In this document: piece by piece, positions 23,322 through 30,542 of the stretch | Layout of the letters: every line of letters begins with the position of its first letter | Numbering within the stretch: the first letter of the stretch is position 1 | Source of the DNA: a virus | Virus record (IMG/VR): IMGVR_UViG_3300033144_007709 | Coordinates: 1-40,447 of that record | DNA: 40,447 nucleotides | Reading direction: 5' to 3' (one strand) | Notes under the pieces: generated by a model | Seen by the model: only the letters and a program-made list of their open reading frames with translations | Databases searched by the model: none | Told to the model about the DNA's origin: nothing | Position numbers and translations under genes: made by a program

Positions 23322-23506
23322 TATTTCTCCTCCGGGAGCACTTTGGATAATTCCATTGAAGTATTTTCCCGCACTTCAAACCGAACAATTAACCGTTTGC
23401 ATTTCTGACAATTAATTGAAACAATCGGAGGCTTTTTCTCAAGGTCTTTCGTAATCCTGAAAACCTTATGCCCGCAATCTTTGCATTTAATTCTTTTTTC
23501 CGTCAT
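23321..23506 (-). CDS. Com-like zinc-ribbon protein (61 aa)
   Basis: CKDCGHKVFRI and INCQKCKRLIVRFEV provide two CxxC knuckles in the arrangement of phage Com-type zinc ribbons, known in Mu as a translational activator of a DNA modification gene. Similarity is to the general ribbon only. It overlaps the ASCH gene by 4 bases. Confidence 0.6.
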   Translation of the reverse strand: MTEKRIKCKDCGHKVFRITKDLEKKPPIVSINCQKCKRLIVRFEVRENTSMELSKVLPEEK

Positions 23507-24174
23507 TCAATCACCTTTTCAAATTCCAACGCCCACACAGACGGATTCCATTCTTCTAAAATATCCAAATTATATTTAGCCATGCTAACTGGTTTTTTTG
23601 TACCATATATTTTGAACAAAATTTCTTTTGGAATTTCATCTTTGTAGCATTCCCAAAAATCTTGAAATAAAACCTGTCTTGGATATTTCAATCCTTCTCC
23701 GACTTCGGCTTCTGCTTCGGCGTTGGTTATGTCCATTAGTTTTTGTTCCTTGATTGAAAGCACTTTGATTCTGAGTGTCTTCCAGCCTGTTTCAACAATC
23801 ATTTTCCCAAATTTTGCAGGAAAACTTGTAGAAAAAATAAATCTTTTGTGCTGACAATCACAAATAAAATTAATTTGGTCGCTTGTTCTATTCGGATTTA
23901 TCACTCTTGTTTTGCATTTCGGGCAATACAATACTGGTTCTTCGTCAACCACAACCGGATAAACCTTTCCGCCCCAAAATTTTGCTTTGTTTCCAATAAA
24001 TTCTCCAAGAGTTCCCCGATTAAATTGCTCGAATGTTTTCTGAGTAATCACTATCGGCACTTCAAACAAAAATGCAAGAACCTCTTCCTCTTTTTTCAGG
24101 AATCGAACCTGTGTTGCCCCATTCAAAACAGCCTGAACCTGCTTTCGAGTTAAAGAAATTGTTTTCTCAATCAT
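23503..24174 (-). CDS. ASCH-domain-like protein with zinc-ribbon insertion
   Basis: 223 residues. N-terminal ISLTRKQVQAVLNGATQVRF resembles the opening of phage ASCH proteins, and the C-terminal part carries MDITNAEAEAEVGEG followed later by WNPSVWALEFEKV, the typical end. A zinc-ribbon pair (LYCPKCKTRV and FICDCQHKRF) sits at about residues 83-112, which is not usual for the family. ASCH domains bind RNA or modified nucleosides. Function here is unknown. Confidence 0.6.
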   Translation of the reverse strand: MIEKTISLTRKQVQAVLNGATQVRFLKKEEEVLAFLFEVPIVITQKTFEQFNRGTLGEFIGNKAKFWGGKVYPVVVDEEPVLYCPKCKTRVINPNRTSDQINFICDCQHKRFIFSTSFPAKFGKMIVETGWKTLRIKVLSIKEQKLMDITNAEAEAEVGEGLKYPRQVLFQDFWECYKDEIPKEILFKIYGTKKPVSMAKYNLDILEEWNPSVWALEFEKVIE

Positions 24175-24326
24175 ATATCTTCCGCCTCTACTTTTACAAG
24201 AGTATAATAGCCAGAACCTGTTGCTCTAATTGCTTGTTCTCTTGTGTCAAAAAATCCAACTATCTCTGAATCGAGATTTCTGCCGTGTCCTGTTTGAACT
24301 AACATATATTTCGTTTTCTCGGTCAT
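24171..24326 (-). CDS. Small hypothetical protein (51 aa)
   Basis: Begins MTEKTKYMLVQTGHGRNLDS and ends YYTLVKVEAEDI. An alpha/beta protein with a GGTGAAAAA-type site upstream. Stop and start codons overlap those of its neighbours, supporting translation. Not recognised. Confidence 0.6.
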   Translation of the reverse strand: MTEKTKYMLVQTGHGRNLDSEIVGFFDTREQAIRATGSGYYTLVKVEAEDI

Positions 24327-24568
24327 TTTTTCACCTGATAATTATTGTAGCCTTTCAGCACTTTTGCTTTGCCACACGGAAGCTCAATTTTCGCGCTGTC
24401 AACAAAATAACCCATCTCTTTAGCTCTTTCTATTACGCTATTGATTGGATTATTTTGTAATTCTGGTACTTGTTCCCCCGATTGGTCAAAAACAATAATG
24501 TTCCCATTAGTGAAAAGAATAATTGAATGAATTTTTTTCTTAGCAGATAACTTAGAACGCTTTGCCAT
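24323..24568 (-). CDS. Small hypothetical protein (81 aa)
   Basis: Start chosen at the ATG preceded by GGGGGAAATAAA; an upstream in-frame Met at 24592 would overlap the next gene. The sequence opens MAKRSKLSAKKKIHSIILFT and contains IVFDQSGEQVPEL. A basic N terminus and a mixed core; no motif. Overlaps the downstream gene by 4 bases. Confidence 0.6.
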   Translation of the reverse strand: MAKRSKLSAKKKIHSIILFTNGNIIVFDQSGEQVPELQNNPINSVIERAKEMGYFVDSAKIELPCGKAKVLKGYNNYQVKK

Positions 24569-24569
24569 T

Positions 24570-24878
24570 TTATTTCCCCCAAGTAATCCCAAGAGCCTTG
24601 TAAAATTGCTCCTGGCAATCCAAAACCGCTTCGATAGTTCTCCTGCTTTTGTTCACTGTTGAAGGAAGCTTCGCTTGAATAAAAGCAATAATTACCTCTC
24701 GGTCAATTCCTGCCTTGTTCAAAAGCTCAAGAGCTCTCTGGATTCTGTGTTGTTGTTCTTTCAAAACCTCCAGCGGTTCGCCTTTTTCCAAGAGCCTAAG
24801 CTTCCCGGCTTTCTCCCAAGCCGCCAATTGGATTCCGATAGCTTGTTCTTCTTCAACTGTTTCAATGATATACCTCAT
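24570..24878 (-). CDS. Helical hypothetical protein (102 aa)
   Basis: Almost wholly helical, charged sequence (MRYIIETVEEEQAIGIQLAA, EQQHRIQRALELL, EVIIAFIQAKLP). Resembles small oligomeric phage proteins with no known enzyme motif. Overlaps the previous gene by 4 bases. Confidence 0.6.
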   Translation of the reverse strand: MRYIIETVEEEQAIGIQLAAWEKAGKLRLLEKGEPLEVLKEQQHRIQRALELLNKAGIDREVIIAFIQAKLPSTVNKSRRTIEAVLDCQEQFYKALGITWGK

Positions 24879-25123
24879 TTCTTATTCCCCCGAGTAATTT
24901 TTTTCTTTTCTCTGAATTTGTTGCTGTGCCGCGGTTCTTTTCCAGAACAAACAAGCGAGATATCCAGCGAAAGCCTTGAGCGTTCAAGCTTCATTCGGTT
25001 TGCTGTTTTTTCTCTTAATGCGTATTCTTCTTTTTTTTCTTTCAAAATATTTTCTGAAAGCGAGATTCTCTTTTCTAAATCAAGCCGAGTCTCGGCTAAT
25101 TTTCCTAACAGTTTTTTATTCAT
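24875..25123 (-). CDS. Coiled-coil hypothetical protein (82 aa)
   Basis: MNKKLLGKLAETRLDLEKRI and the following Glu/Lys/Leu heptads predict a coiled coil. The C terminus is strongly basic (REKKKITRGNKK). Its stop and start overlap those of its neighbours. No function. Confidence 0.6.
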   Translation of the reverse strand: MNKKLLGKLAETRLDLEKRISLSENILKEKKEEYALREKTANRMKLERSRLSLDISLVCSGKEPRHSNKFREKKKITRGNKK

Positions 25124-25296
25124 TCCAATGCCTCCTTTAATTCGTTAACTGATTTTCTTCTCAGCTCATTAGCGAAATGCTTGAACGCTTGGCCCAAAGT
25201 TCCTTCCGTTATCTCCATCTTCAACGGCTTGCATTTTACGGTTGTTGTCTCTTCTGTTTCCTCTACGATTAAAGTCAAATACCTTCTTCGATTCAT
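25120..25296 (-). CDS. Small hypothetical protein (58 aa)
   Basis: The frame MNRRRYLTLIVEETEETTTV with a helical second half (FKHFANELRRKSV) starts and ends in overlaps with neighbouring genes. It contains GGAGG near its end, the ribosome binding site for the next gene. Not recognised. Confidence 0.6.
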   Translation of the reverse strand: MNRRRYLTLIVEETEETTTVKCKPLKMEITEGTLGQAFKHFANELRRKSVNELKEALE

Positions 25297-25481
25297 TTGG
25301 GTTTCGCCTCTTTTTTTATTTTCTTGTCGAGCCGGATAAATTCTTTATCACACGCCACGAATAATTGAATCACGATAGCTCCTTCATTTTTTCTCAAAGT
25401 AAACTCCTTTGTTTCTTTTCCGATAGTAGCTAAAAAATCCGTATAGGCTCCGCGTCTTTTAAACTTCAATTTCAATCTCAC
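25293..25481 (-). CDS. Small basic hypothetical protein (62 aa)
   Basis: MRLKLKFKRRGAYTDFLATI followed by strands (EGAIVIQLFVACDKEFIRL) and a Lys-rich C terminus. Overlaps both neighbours. No family recognised; basic charge would allow nucleic-acid contact. Confidence 0.6.
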   Translation of the reverse strand: MRLKLKFKRRGAYTDFLATIGKETKEFTLRKNEGAIVIQLFVACDKEFIRLDKKIKKEAKPK

Positions 25482-25996
25482 TCAACCACCTTGATAATTG
25501 CTCCTCGTTTTCCGCAAGGAGAAACCTTTGATTTAATCCCAAACCTCTTGAGGTCTCGCTTCATAGCCTCCGCAATATGCCTTCCTCGAAGCCTGTTTTT
25601 ATGCTCATTACAGCCAATAATTAAGCCTTTTCCACTCTCAAGAGCCTTAATTTCGCTCTTCCACTTGCGTTTTAAATGCTCTATCTCCAGAGAGCTTATC
25701 TTATCGACTTTTAATATAGCTCTCAGAGGCTCTTTTTTCTTTTCCTCCAGCTCTCTCTTGAGAATCTTCCTGTACCCGAGGCGTTTCCGGAGAGCTCCAA
25801 GAGTCTCAAAAGTCCTCTCAATAGGCTTTTGAATTATATGCCGAGCCGCGGCCAAGAGTCTCTTTTTGGGCTCTACCTTTTTCCAGCTTTCTTGATTCCA
25901 GCGATAGTGGACCCGGCAATTAACACACCGAATATGCTTCGCGTCTCTGGAGACCTCAAAGCTCTCACTTCCGCAGTAGCACTTTAGCCTTTTCAA
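25478..25996 (-). CDS. Zinc-ribbon basic protein (172 aa)
   Basis: An N-terminal ribbon with LKCYCGSESFEV and IRCVNCRVHYRW is followed by a long Arg/Lys-rich helical region, and a C-terminal domain with GLIIGCNEHKNRLRGR and VSPCGKRGAIIKV. The abundance of basic residues suggests DNA or RNA binding. The family is not recognised. Confidence 0.6.
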   Translation of the reverse strand: MKRLKCYCGSESFEVSRDAKHIRCVNCRVHYRWNQESWKKVEPKKRLLAAARHIIQKPIERTFETLGALRKRLGYRKILKRELEEKKKEPLRAILKVDKISSLEIEHLKRKWKSEIKALESGKGLIIGCNEHKNRLRGRHIAEAMKRDLKRFGIKSKVSPCGKRGAIIKVVE

Positions 25997-26038
25997 CCTT
26001 TTTCTCCTCCTGCTTTTCTCTTAATTCTTTTTTTCTCT

Positions 26039-26269
26039 CTAACCATTTTGGGTCGGGTATTTGAATGATTCCTTTGAAGTTTTTGCCTCGCAAACTCCCA
26101 CCTCCATATAATCCGTTACAGCACAAAAATATTTCTCTGAATAAGAGGAGCTGTCGGACTCCTTTGCCTCAAATTTCCCGGCAAGCTCCCCGAGTAAAAA
26201 ACCGCAAAGGAAGGCCAGCACTAACAATAGAATTAGAACATAACTTCTGATTTCTTCCTTCCGGTTCAT
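26039..26269 (-). CDS. Small membrane-anchored protein (76 aa)
   Basis: After a short charged N terminus (MNRKEEIRSY) comes a single hydrophobic segment VLILLLVLAFLCGFLLGEL, then an acidic Ser-rich region with two Cys (YFCAVTDYMEVGVC). Likely an N-in membrane anchor with an outer tail. It could inhibit superinfection or act in membrane remodelling; no evidence favours one. Confidence 0.55.
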   Translation of the reverse strand: MNRKEEIRSYVLILLLVLAFLCGFLLGELAGKFEAKESDSSSYSEKYFCAVTDYMEVGVCEAKTSKESFKYPTQNG

Positions 26270-26280
26270 CTACATTCGCC

Positions 26281-26616
26281 TCACGAAACCATTTTGGATA
26301 ACCCACTTGGTTCGTTCTCCTTGCTAATCAAATCTTCTATGTCTTTGAATAATTTCTCAGCTTCTTCCTTTGAATTTACGTTAATCCTTTTGATTGTCGA
26401 CTGCTCTTTTAAGTGCTCGTACATGGACCCGAGAAGAAAGCCTTTTTCAAATTCTGAGAAAGATTCTTTTTTGTTCAGCTCACTAATTACCGATTTTATT
26501 GTTACCGTCTTTGTCTTGACCTTTTTGGTTTTCTCCATCAGCTCAAGCAACCACTTGTTAAATTCGAGGACTCCTTGTTTTTTTGAAACAATTTTCTGAA
26601 AGTCGTTTCCGTTCAC
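26281..26616 (-). CDS. Hypothetical protein (111 aa), GTG start
   Basis: Helical and charged: VLEFNKWLLELMEKTKK, KSVISELNKK and YEHLKEQS segments. The GTG at 26616 overlaps the stop of the nuclease-like gene. No recognised domain. Confidence 0.55.
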   Translation of the reverse strand: MNGNDFQKIVSKKQGVLEFNKWLLELMEKTKKVKTKTVTIKSVISELNKKESFSEFEKGFLLGSMYEHLKEQSTIKRINVNSKEEAEKLFKDIEDLISKENEPSGLSKMVS

Positions 26617-27197
26617 TTTATCAGCTCCTCCACAGGATATAATTGAGAGACTCTCAGCTTGTAAGAAACATCAATCACTTCTCCGGCTCGGTTTTTCCAT
26701 TCGTAATTCTGAGCTTTCTTTAAAATTTCACTTGAAGGAATCCACCCGAGCAAAACAAACCTTGAAATTTTCGGAAGAGGAATTGTTAATTGAAATCCTC
26801 CTACTTCTTCTGAATTGAAAGCTCCTTTGAAAATTCCGAATAAGAAAACATCAATTTTATTTTTCTTCCTGTTGTACTGCCTTTTATTCAAAGTGATTAA
26901 AGGCTTCTTTGAGTACTTAGAAAAACCGACTTTCTTGACATCTACCTTCCGGTCATTGATAATCAAATCGTACTCATCGTTTTCTTGTTTCTTAAAAGCA
27001 GGAAGCGGATGCTTGAAGTGTTCACAAACACAGCTCTCCGCCATGAACCCATAAATATCTGCTTGAAGTTCGTGAGCTCCGCCTAAATGAAACTTGTCCG
27101 GGAAATTCAATTTATCCATGTAAACTTTTTTCCCGAGTTCAAGCCCATGCTTGGCGGCTCGTTCAGAAAGTTCGATAGCGTACTCTTTTTTTTCCAT
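26613..27197 (-). CDS. Restriction-endonuclease-fold-like protein
   Basis: 194 residues from ATG 27197, which has AAGGA upstream at good spacing (an ATG at 27203 is too close to it). The core shows a helix with a Glu (GFMAESCVCEHF), then ENDEYDLIINDRKVDVKKV, the D-x-x ... DxK pattern of PD-(D/E)XK nucleases, and later strands. The nuclease role is an inference; the residue order fits Holliday-resolvase or recombination nucleases and also degraded versions. Confidence 0.5.
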   Translation of the reverse strand: MEKKEYAIELSERAAKHGLELGKKVYMDKLNFPDKFHLGGAHELQADIYGFMAESCVCEHFKHPLPAFKKQENDEYDLIINDRKVDVKKVGFSKYSKKPLITLNKRQYNRKKNKIDVFLFGIFKGAFNSEEVGGFQLTIPLPKISRFVLLGWIPSSEILKKAQNYEWKNRAGEVIDVSYKLRVSQLYPVEELIK

Positions 27198-27199
27198 GT

Positions 27200-27322
27200 T
27201 CATTCCTTCCTGAAAACGAGTTCCTTTCCTTTGATTTCACAAGAGAGCTCATCCGTTGCTCCGGTTAATTTTTTGAACGGGTATTTTGGGTCCGTTCTAA
27301 TCCTGTGAGGTATTCTAATCAT
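27200..27322 (-). CDS. Small basic protein (40 aa)
   Basis: MIRIPHRIRTDPKYPFKKLT and a short Glu/Lys tail. Its start overlaps the stop of the SWIM-like gene and its stop overlaps the next start. Not recognised. Confidence 0.5.
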   Translation of the reverse strand: MIRIPHRIRTDPKYPFKKLTGATDELSCEIKGKELVFRKE

Positions 27323-27561
27323 TGTTGAATTTCCGACTCGGACAATTTTCGTCCAATCTTTTTTTCCCATGCTTGAACCTCCTGTTCTTTACGCATTACA
27401 AACCTGCAATGTTCGCAGGCTCGCTGGTCTATTCCTCCAATTCTGAAAGTGTCTTGTTTGCATTCACAGCTCCAGCCTATCCGAGTGAAAGTGATGAGGT
27501 AGCCTTCGACTTCCCAAAGCCGACCTTTCCTCAAGCACTTCCACGTTTCCGGGTAGTACAA
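27319..27561 (-). CDS. SWIM-like zinc-finger protein, probable TTG start
   Basis: About 80 residues. The upstream frame overlaps the previous gene; a TTG at 27561 preceded by AAGTGAT is the likeliest start. The segment GWSCECKQDTFRIGG then ACEHCRF gives CxC...CxH, the SWIM zinc-finger ligand order. SWIM domains bind DNA or proteins, for example in recombination factors. Short size and unusual start lower confidence. Confidence 0.5.
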   Translation of the reverse strand: MYYPETWKCLRKGRLWEVEGYLITFTRIGWSCECKQDTFRIGGIDQRACEHCRFVMRKEQEVQAWEKKIGRKLSESEIQQ

Positions 27562-27565
27562 GCCA

Positions 27566-27781
27566 TCACTTCGCTTTCTTTTTTGTCTTGATTTTTGTCT
27601 GAATAGGTTTGAAAGGAAAATCGAAAACCTGTTTGTTTGATAACTCGAAGTCTTTCTCTGAAACAATCTTTAAGTCAACCTTGTTCGCTTCCTCCAAGCC
27701 TTTGAATTTATAGCGATATTCGATGTGCATTCCTTTGTTTTTTTTGATTCTTTTCTCCTGGTTCTTTAACTGAAACTCCAT
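27566..27781 (-). CDS. Small basic hypothetical protein (71 aa)
   Basis: MEFQLKNQEKRIKKNKGMHI followed by strands with DLKIVSEKDFEL and a basic C terminus (KIKTKKKAK). Directly follows the SSB-candidate gene with 4 bases between. No family. Confidence 0.55.
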   Translation of the reverse strand: MEFQLKNQEKRIKKNKGMHIEYRYKFKGLEEANKVDLKIVSEKDFELSNKQVFDFPFKPIQTKIKTKKKAK

Positions 27782-27785
27782 GCTC

Positions 27786-28232
27786 TCACTTCCTCCCCAT
27801 TACCCAGTTAAAGCAATTTTCAGCGAATTGAAAATAAGCTTCTTCTGACGGCAATACTTTTTCTTTATCGAAGTGCATTCTTGCTCTTGCATCCGCGTGA
27901 GCCAAGGAATTTTGTCTCACGATTCTTTCGCTCTCTGTCGGTGGCCTTCCGCTTTGAGGAGTCGCTCCGGAGGACTCTTTTTTGGGCTCGGGCTCTCCTT
28001 CGAGTTTTTTGAGTTTTTGTAGGTATCTGTAAGTGATTGTTTTTCCGTCCTTTCCTTCGCTCTTCTCTTCGTTGAATGTTGGGTCTATGTTATCCCCGAC
28101 AGTCATTTCTCCTGCTTTCATTTGCTTGTAGGCTTCTGTTCCGTCAAAGGCTCTGTAAGTCTTTCCATCGAGCTTCATTCGATAATGTTTCTTTTTCGTG
28201 TCCGTTACAAAACTGAGTTCTTCAATAATCAT
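27786..28232 (-). CDS. Possible OB-fold single-stranded DNA-binding protein
   Basis: 148 residues. A beta-rich first half (KKHYRMKLDGKTYRAFDG, VGDNIDPTF, TITYRYLQKLKKLE) resembles an OB-fold, a Pro/Ser-rich linker follows, and the C-terminal part ERIVRQNSLAHADARARM then YFQFAENCFNWV is a helical end that I recall in phage single-stranded DNA-binding or recombination proteins. The call is tentative. It overlaps the following upstream gene by 4 bases. Confidence 0.4.
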   Translation of the reverse strand: MIIEELSFVTDTKKKHYRMKLDGKTYRAFDGTEAYKQMKAGEMTVGDNIDPTFNEEKSEGKDGKTITYRYLQKLKKLEGEPEPKKESSGATPQSGRPPTESERIVRQNSLAHADARARMHFDKEKVLPSEEAYFQFAENCFNWVMGRK

Positions 28233-28504
28233 TCCGAACCCGCCTCCTGTTTTTGTTTTTCTTTCGCAATAGCGAAAAAGTTATTGAGCCTTTTAAGTGA
28301 ACCTTCAAGGTCGTCAGCGTCAAAATAGAATTTGCCGCGCTTTCCGGTTCCACCAAAGTCAACCTCCAGAGAATCAGGTAATTTCTGTTCGACTATTTCT
28401 CTTTTCGTGTTCAAAAGCTGAGAGACCACCCGAGCTTTATGCAAAGCAAGAATTTCACTCTCTCCAACTTTTTCTGTTTCTTTCATTCCATCTTCTTTAG
28501 GCAT
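28229..28504 (-). CDS. Hypothetical protein, first gene of an early operon
   Basis: 91 residues from ATG 28504, which has GGAGGTAATT upstream. Helical with a charged middle (EILALHKARVVSQLLNTKRE) and a KFYFDADDLEGSLKRLN tail. It is the first gene after the promoter at 28535-28559. Not recognised. Confidence 0.6.
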   Translation of the reverse strand: MPKEDGMKETEKVGESEILALHKARVVSQLLNTKREIVEQKLPDSLEVDFGGTGKRGKFYFDADDLEGSLKRLNNFFAIAKEKQKQEAGSE

Positions 28505-28534
28505 TTTCAATTACCTCCATTAAACCTAATTAAA

Positions 28535-28559
28535 TTATACTGAGTAAAATTTATAAAGG
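28535..28559 (-). promoter_or_regulatory. TATA box with TATACTNAGTA operator-like palindrome
   Basis: The minus strand shows CCTTTATAAA directly followed by TTTTACTCAGTATAA, then the ribosome binding site GGAGG. The palindromic core recurs at 31608-31618 and 32990-33004, each time between a TATA-like box and the first gene. Start-site proximity suggests that a repressor would block transcription here. Confidence 0.55.
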
Positions 28560-28561
28560 AA

Positions 28562-28641
28562 TCTTAGAAAATAAAAGGCAGGAGGAGGAGGTACGCAAGG
28601 ATGTAGCGTATGAACACCTTCGACCCGAGTCCTCTTTTCTA
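28562..28641 (-). ncRNA. Long imperfect hairpin, candidate structured RNA
   Basis: Closing stem CTTAGAAAA / TTTTCTAAG of 9 perfect base pairs at 28562-28570 and 28633-28641. Inside, GAGGA pairs with TCCTC, AGGT with ACCT, and TACGC with GCGTA around a 9-base loop. It starts at the stop codon of the zinc-ribbon gene and ends just before the next TATA box. It could terminate the upstream operon or be a discrete RNA; either strand can fold. It does not match tRNA. Confidence 0.45.
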
Positions 28642-28926
28642 AGCTCCCCCATAAATTTTACCCATGTTCACGCCTCGCTTTCCTAAGCCTTCAATACGCA
28701 TCCAATCTTTGTAAATGTACCCGCATCGAGGACAGCGATAACTTGTTACATCGTAAACTGTAATCAATTTTCTGACATGAATATTTTTCTGATAGTCCAT
28801 GCCAACCTTTATCCTTTGCTTTGCACACTCAGGACAAAGAAATTTTTTTCTGACCTTTACAGGATTCAGCGGTTTTCTGCTTCGCTTCCAACCTTCGTTT
28901 ATTGCCTGTTGAGTTTCCGCGAACAT
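28639..28926 (-). CDS. Zinc-ribbon protein (95 aa)
   Basis: The ATG at 28926 has GGAGG 8 bases upstream; an in-frame Met at 28941 is less likely. The ribbon is FLCPECAKQRIKV with YRCPRCGYIYKDW. N terminus helical (ETQQAINEGWKRSRKP). Its start lies inside the C-terminal end of the methyltransferase gene in another frame, an unusual 98-base overlap. Confidence 0.65.
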   Translation of the reverse strand: MFAETQQAINEGWKRSRKPLNPVKVRKKFLCPECAKQRIKVGMDYQKNIHVRKLITVYDVTSYRCPRCGYIYKDWMRIEGLGKRGVNMGKIYGGA

Positions 28927-29800
28927 CTTTTTTTCCTCCAATTTTCAAACTTGATTTTTTCATTAACTGAACCAAGAGCTCTTCAATACTCTCAGGCTTT
29001 TTGTAATCCCCGAAGGTCATTTGACCTTTCTTAACCATTCCATGTTTTTCTCTGAACCACTCTGGGTGATTTATCTCTCCCGGGAGCGCGGCTATATGAA
29101 GCTGAGGTCTCCCGGTCTCAGGAAACTTCATTACATCAATACGGATTCCTATTAAAAAAATTCTCCTCCTGTGCTGAGGTACTCCATAATCCGCGGCGTT
29201 CAAAATATCCCAAGTAATTTGATAACCGCTGTTTGCAAACTCCACGCAAATCTGTTTAATAATTTCTCCTTTTGCCATTGAAGCGAGTCCTGGAACATTC
29301 TCAAACAAAATAAATTTAGGATAGGTTCCGCGGACTACCCGAACAAATTCTTTATAGAGCCTGTTCCTCGGGTCTTCAATTACTCTCTTCCCAGCAAAAG
29401 AAAAGCCTTGGCATGGTGGCCCACCTACAACAGCAATTGCTTCTCCGACTGAAAGGTTTCCTGCTTTGAGAATTTCCTCCGTTGAAGTCTTGCAAATATC
29501 CTTTTCAAGAATAGCAGGCTCGGGTTCGTGATACCATCTTATTTTTTTTTTCATTTCCTCTTTAGAGGCAAATACCAATTTTCCGTTTGAATCCGTTCTC
29601 TTCTGTAATCGTTCCCACCACCAATTAGCCCGAAGAGTCTCACAGCACGATTTTTCAAACTCAACCATTACAGCTGTTTTTAATCCAGCCATGCCGAAAC
29701 CGACATCAATTCCTCCTGCTCCGGTGAAAAGAGAAATAACCGCCATGCGTTCCTTAGCTCTCTCGAGTAAGTCCGCTGTAGTAACTCCAAGATAGCCCAT
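28829..29800 (-). CDS. C5-cytosine DNA methyltransferase, atypical C terminus
   Basis: 323 residues, or 305 if ATG 29746 is the true start; both have purine-rich sites. Motif I: ISLFTGAGGIDVGF. Motif IV with the catalytic Cys: VVGGPPCQGFSFAGKR. Motif VI: ILFENVPGLASM. Motif VIII: QHRRRIFLIG. After that the usual motifs IX and X (including a GNAVPP-like segment) are absent, and the last 33 residues are the out-of-frame reading of the zinc-ribbon gene. It may be truncated, frameshifted or a minimal enzyme completed by another chain. In viruses such enzymes protect DNA from host restriction. The target sequence is unknown; it is not GATC, which is absent. Confidence 0.85.
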   Translation of the reverse strand: MGYLGVTTADLLERAKERMAVISLFTGAGGIDVGFGMAGLKTAVMVEFEKSCCETLRANWWWERLQKRTDSNGKLVFASKEEMKKKIRWYHEPEPAILEKDICKTSTEEILKAGNLSVGEAIAVVGGPPCQGFSFAGKRVIEDPRNRLYKEFVRVVRGTYPKFILFENVPGLASMAKGEIIKQICVEFANSGYQITWDILNAADYGVPQHRRRIFLIGIRIDVMKFPETGRPQLHIAALPGEINHPEWFREKHGMVKKGQMTFGDYKKPESIEELLVQLMKKSSLKIGGKKDVRGNSTGNKRRLEAKQKTAESCKGQKKISLS

Positions 29801-29802
29801 GC

Positions 29803-30027
29803 TTATTCCTTTCCAATGGGTCCATCATAGAGAAGCTTGTCCTCTCCTTCACCTTGCCAGTGTTTTTTTTCAACAGTAACGCAATCAATTCCTTTACTGT
29901 TGACATAAGCTGAGCATCGAATCGCTCCATCCCAAGACGCGCAATAAGTAACCATCCCGGACTTTTCTGTTCCGATTCTCGTTCCTTCTCCTCGGCATCC
30001 TTGAACTGTTCCGTAAAAGTGGGCCAT
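29803..30027 (-). CDS. Conserved phage protein (74 aa), HFYG type
   Basis: MAHFYGTVQGCRGEGTRIGT with later GMVTYCASWDGAIRC and HWQGEGEDKLLYDG. From memory this arrangement is widely found in bacteriophage early regions without known function. GAGGATAAT precedes the start. It abuts the methyltransferase gene and might be coupled to it. Confidence 0.65.
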   Translation of the reverse strand: MAHFYGTVQGCRGEGTRIGTEKSGMVTYCASWDGAIRCSAYVNSKGIDCVTVEKKHWQGEGEDKLLYDGPIGKE

Positions 30028-30230
30028 TAATTATCCTCTCCTTTATATTGTTCTCTGATTTTTGAGAAATCAACTTTGGTTTCGCAATCTGCACAACGGT
30101 ATTCGTAGTTAGGAGAATCGTCTTGTAAAATATCCGCAACACCGTTTTCAGTTCGCTCTATTTTCACAATGTCGATACAGCTCCTCTCGATTCTCTCGGA
30201 CCCGCACTTTTTGCATTTGACATATTCCAT
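30027..30230 (-). CDS. Zinc-ribbon protein (67 aa)
   Basis: Start at ATG 30230 with GAGGAGGAATA just upstream; the longer frame overlaps the previous gene. CKKCGSERIERS and YRCADCETKVDFS give two CxxC pairs separated by about 35 residues. No further domain. Confidence 0.6.
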   Translation of the reverse strand: MEYVKCKKCGSERIERSCIDIVKIERTENGVADILQDDSPNYEYRCADCETKVDFSKIREQYKGEDN

Positions 30231-30424
30231 TATTCCTCCTCCTCGTCGTCGTTTTCTTCTTCGCAAAGGCAATCAAAATCAGCCATGCCGACATCGAAAG
30301 CCGTTTCGTCAAGCTCTCGGATTATCTTTCCAGCATCAAACTCTAATATGCCGAGCTTGACCGTTCCGTAAAGAGATGTTAAATAAGCCTCGTACTCGTC
30401 TTCATCGCATCCAGGACAAGTCAT
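30230..30424 (-). CDS. Small acidic Cys-containing protein (64 aa)
   Basis: MTCPGCDEDEYEAYLTSLYG with a second Cys pair DFDCLC near the C terminus and an acidic tail of Glu and Asp. The ribosome binding site GGAGGCGATAAA precedes it. Ends in a TAATG overlap with the next gene. Possibly an acidic DNA mimic, but this is only composition. Confidence 0.55.
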   Translation of the reverse strand: MTCPGCDEDEYEAYLTSLYGTVKLGILEFDAGKIIRELDETAFDVGMADFDCLCEEENDDEEEE

Positions 30425-30425
30425 T

Positions 30426-30542
30426 TTATCGCCTCCACCTGTAAATTTTCCTCGGGCTCACATGAGGCTTAACCATCCGAGAAGGCTTTTGCATTTCCTC
30501 AATTGTTCTCTCATCCTTTTCAATAAACTTGTTCCAGTTCAT
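30426..30542 (-). CDS. Small basic protein (38 aa)
   Basis: The frame opens MNWNKFIEKDERTIEEMQKP and ends in a basic stretch (SPRKIYRWRR). GGAGGAATTGAA is the ribosome binding site. Start and stop overlap neighbours. Function not recognised. Confidence 0.55.
   Translation of the reverse strand: MNWNKFIEKDERTIEEMQKPSRMVKPHVSPRKIYRWRR

Noticed and set aside
28531-28560. Bacterial -10 box (TATAAT on the minus strand)
   Set aside because: No -35 element at 16-18 bases; the upstream CCTTTATAAA fits an archaeal TATA box better.
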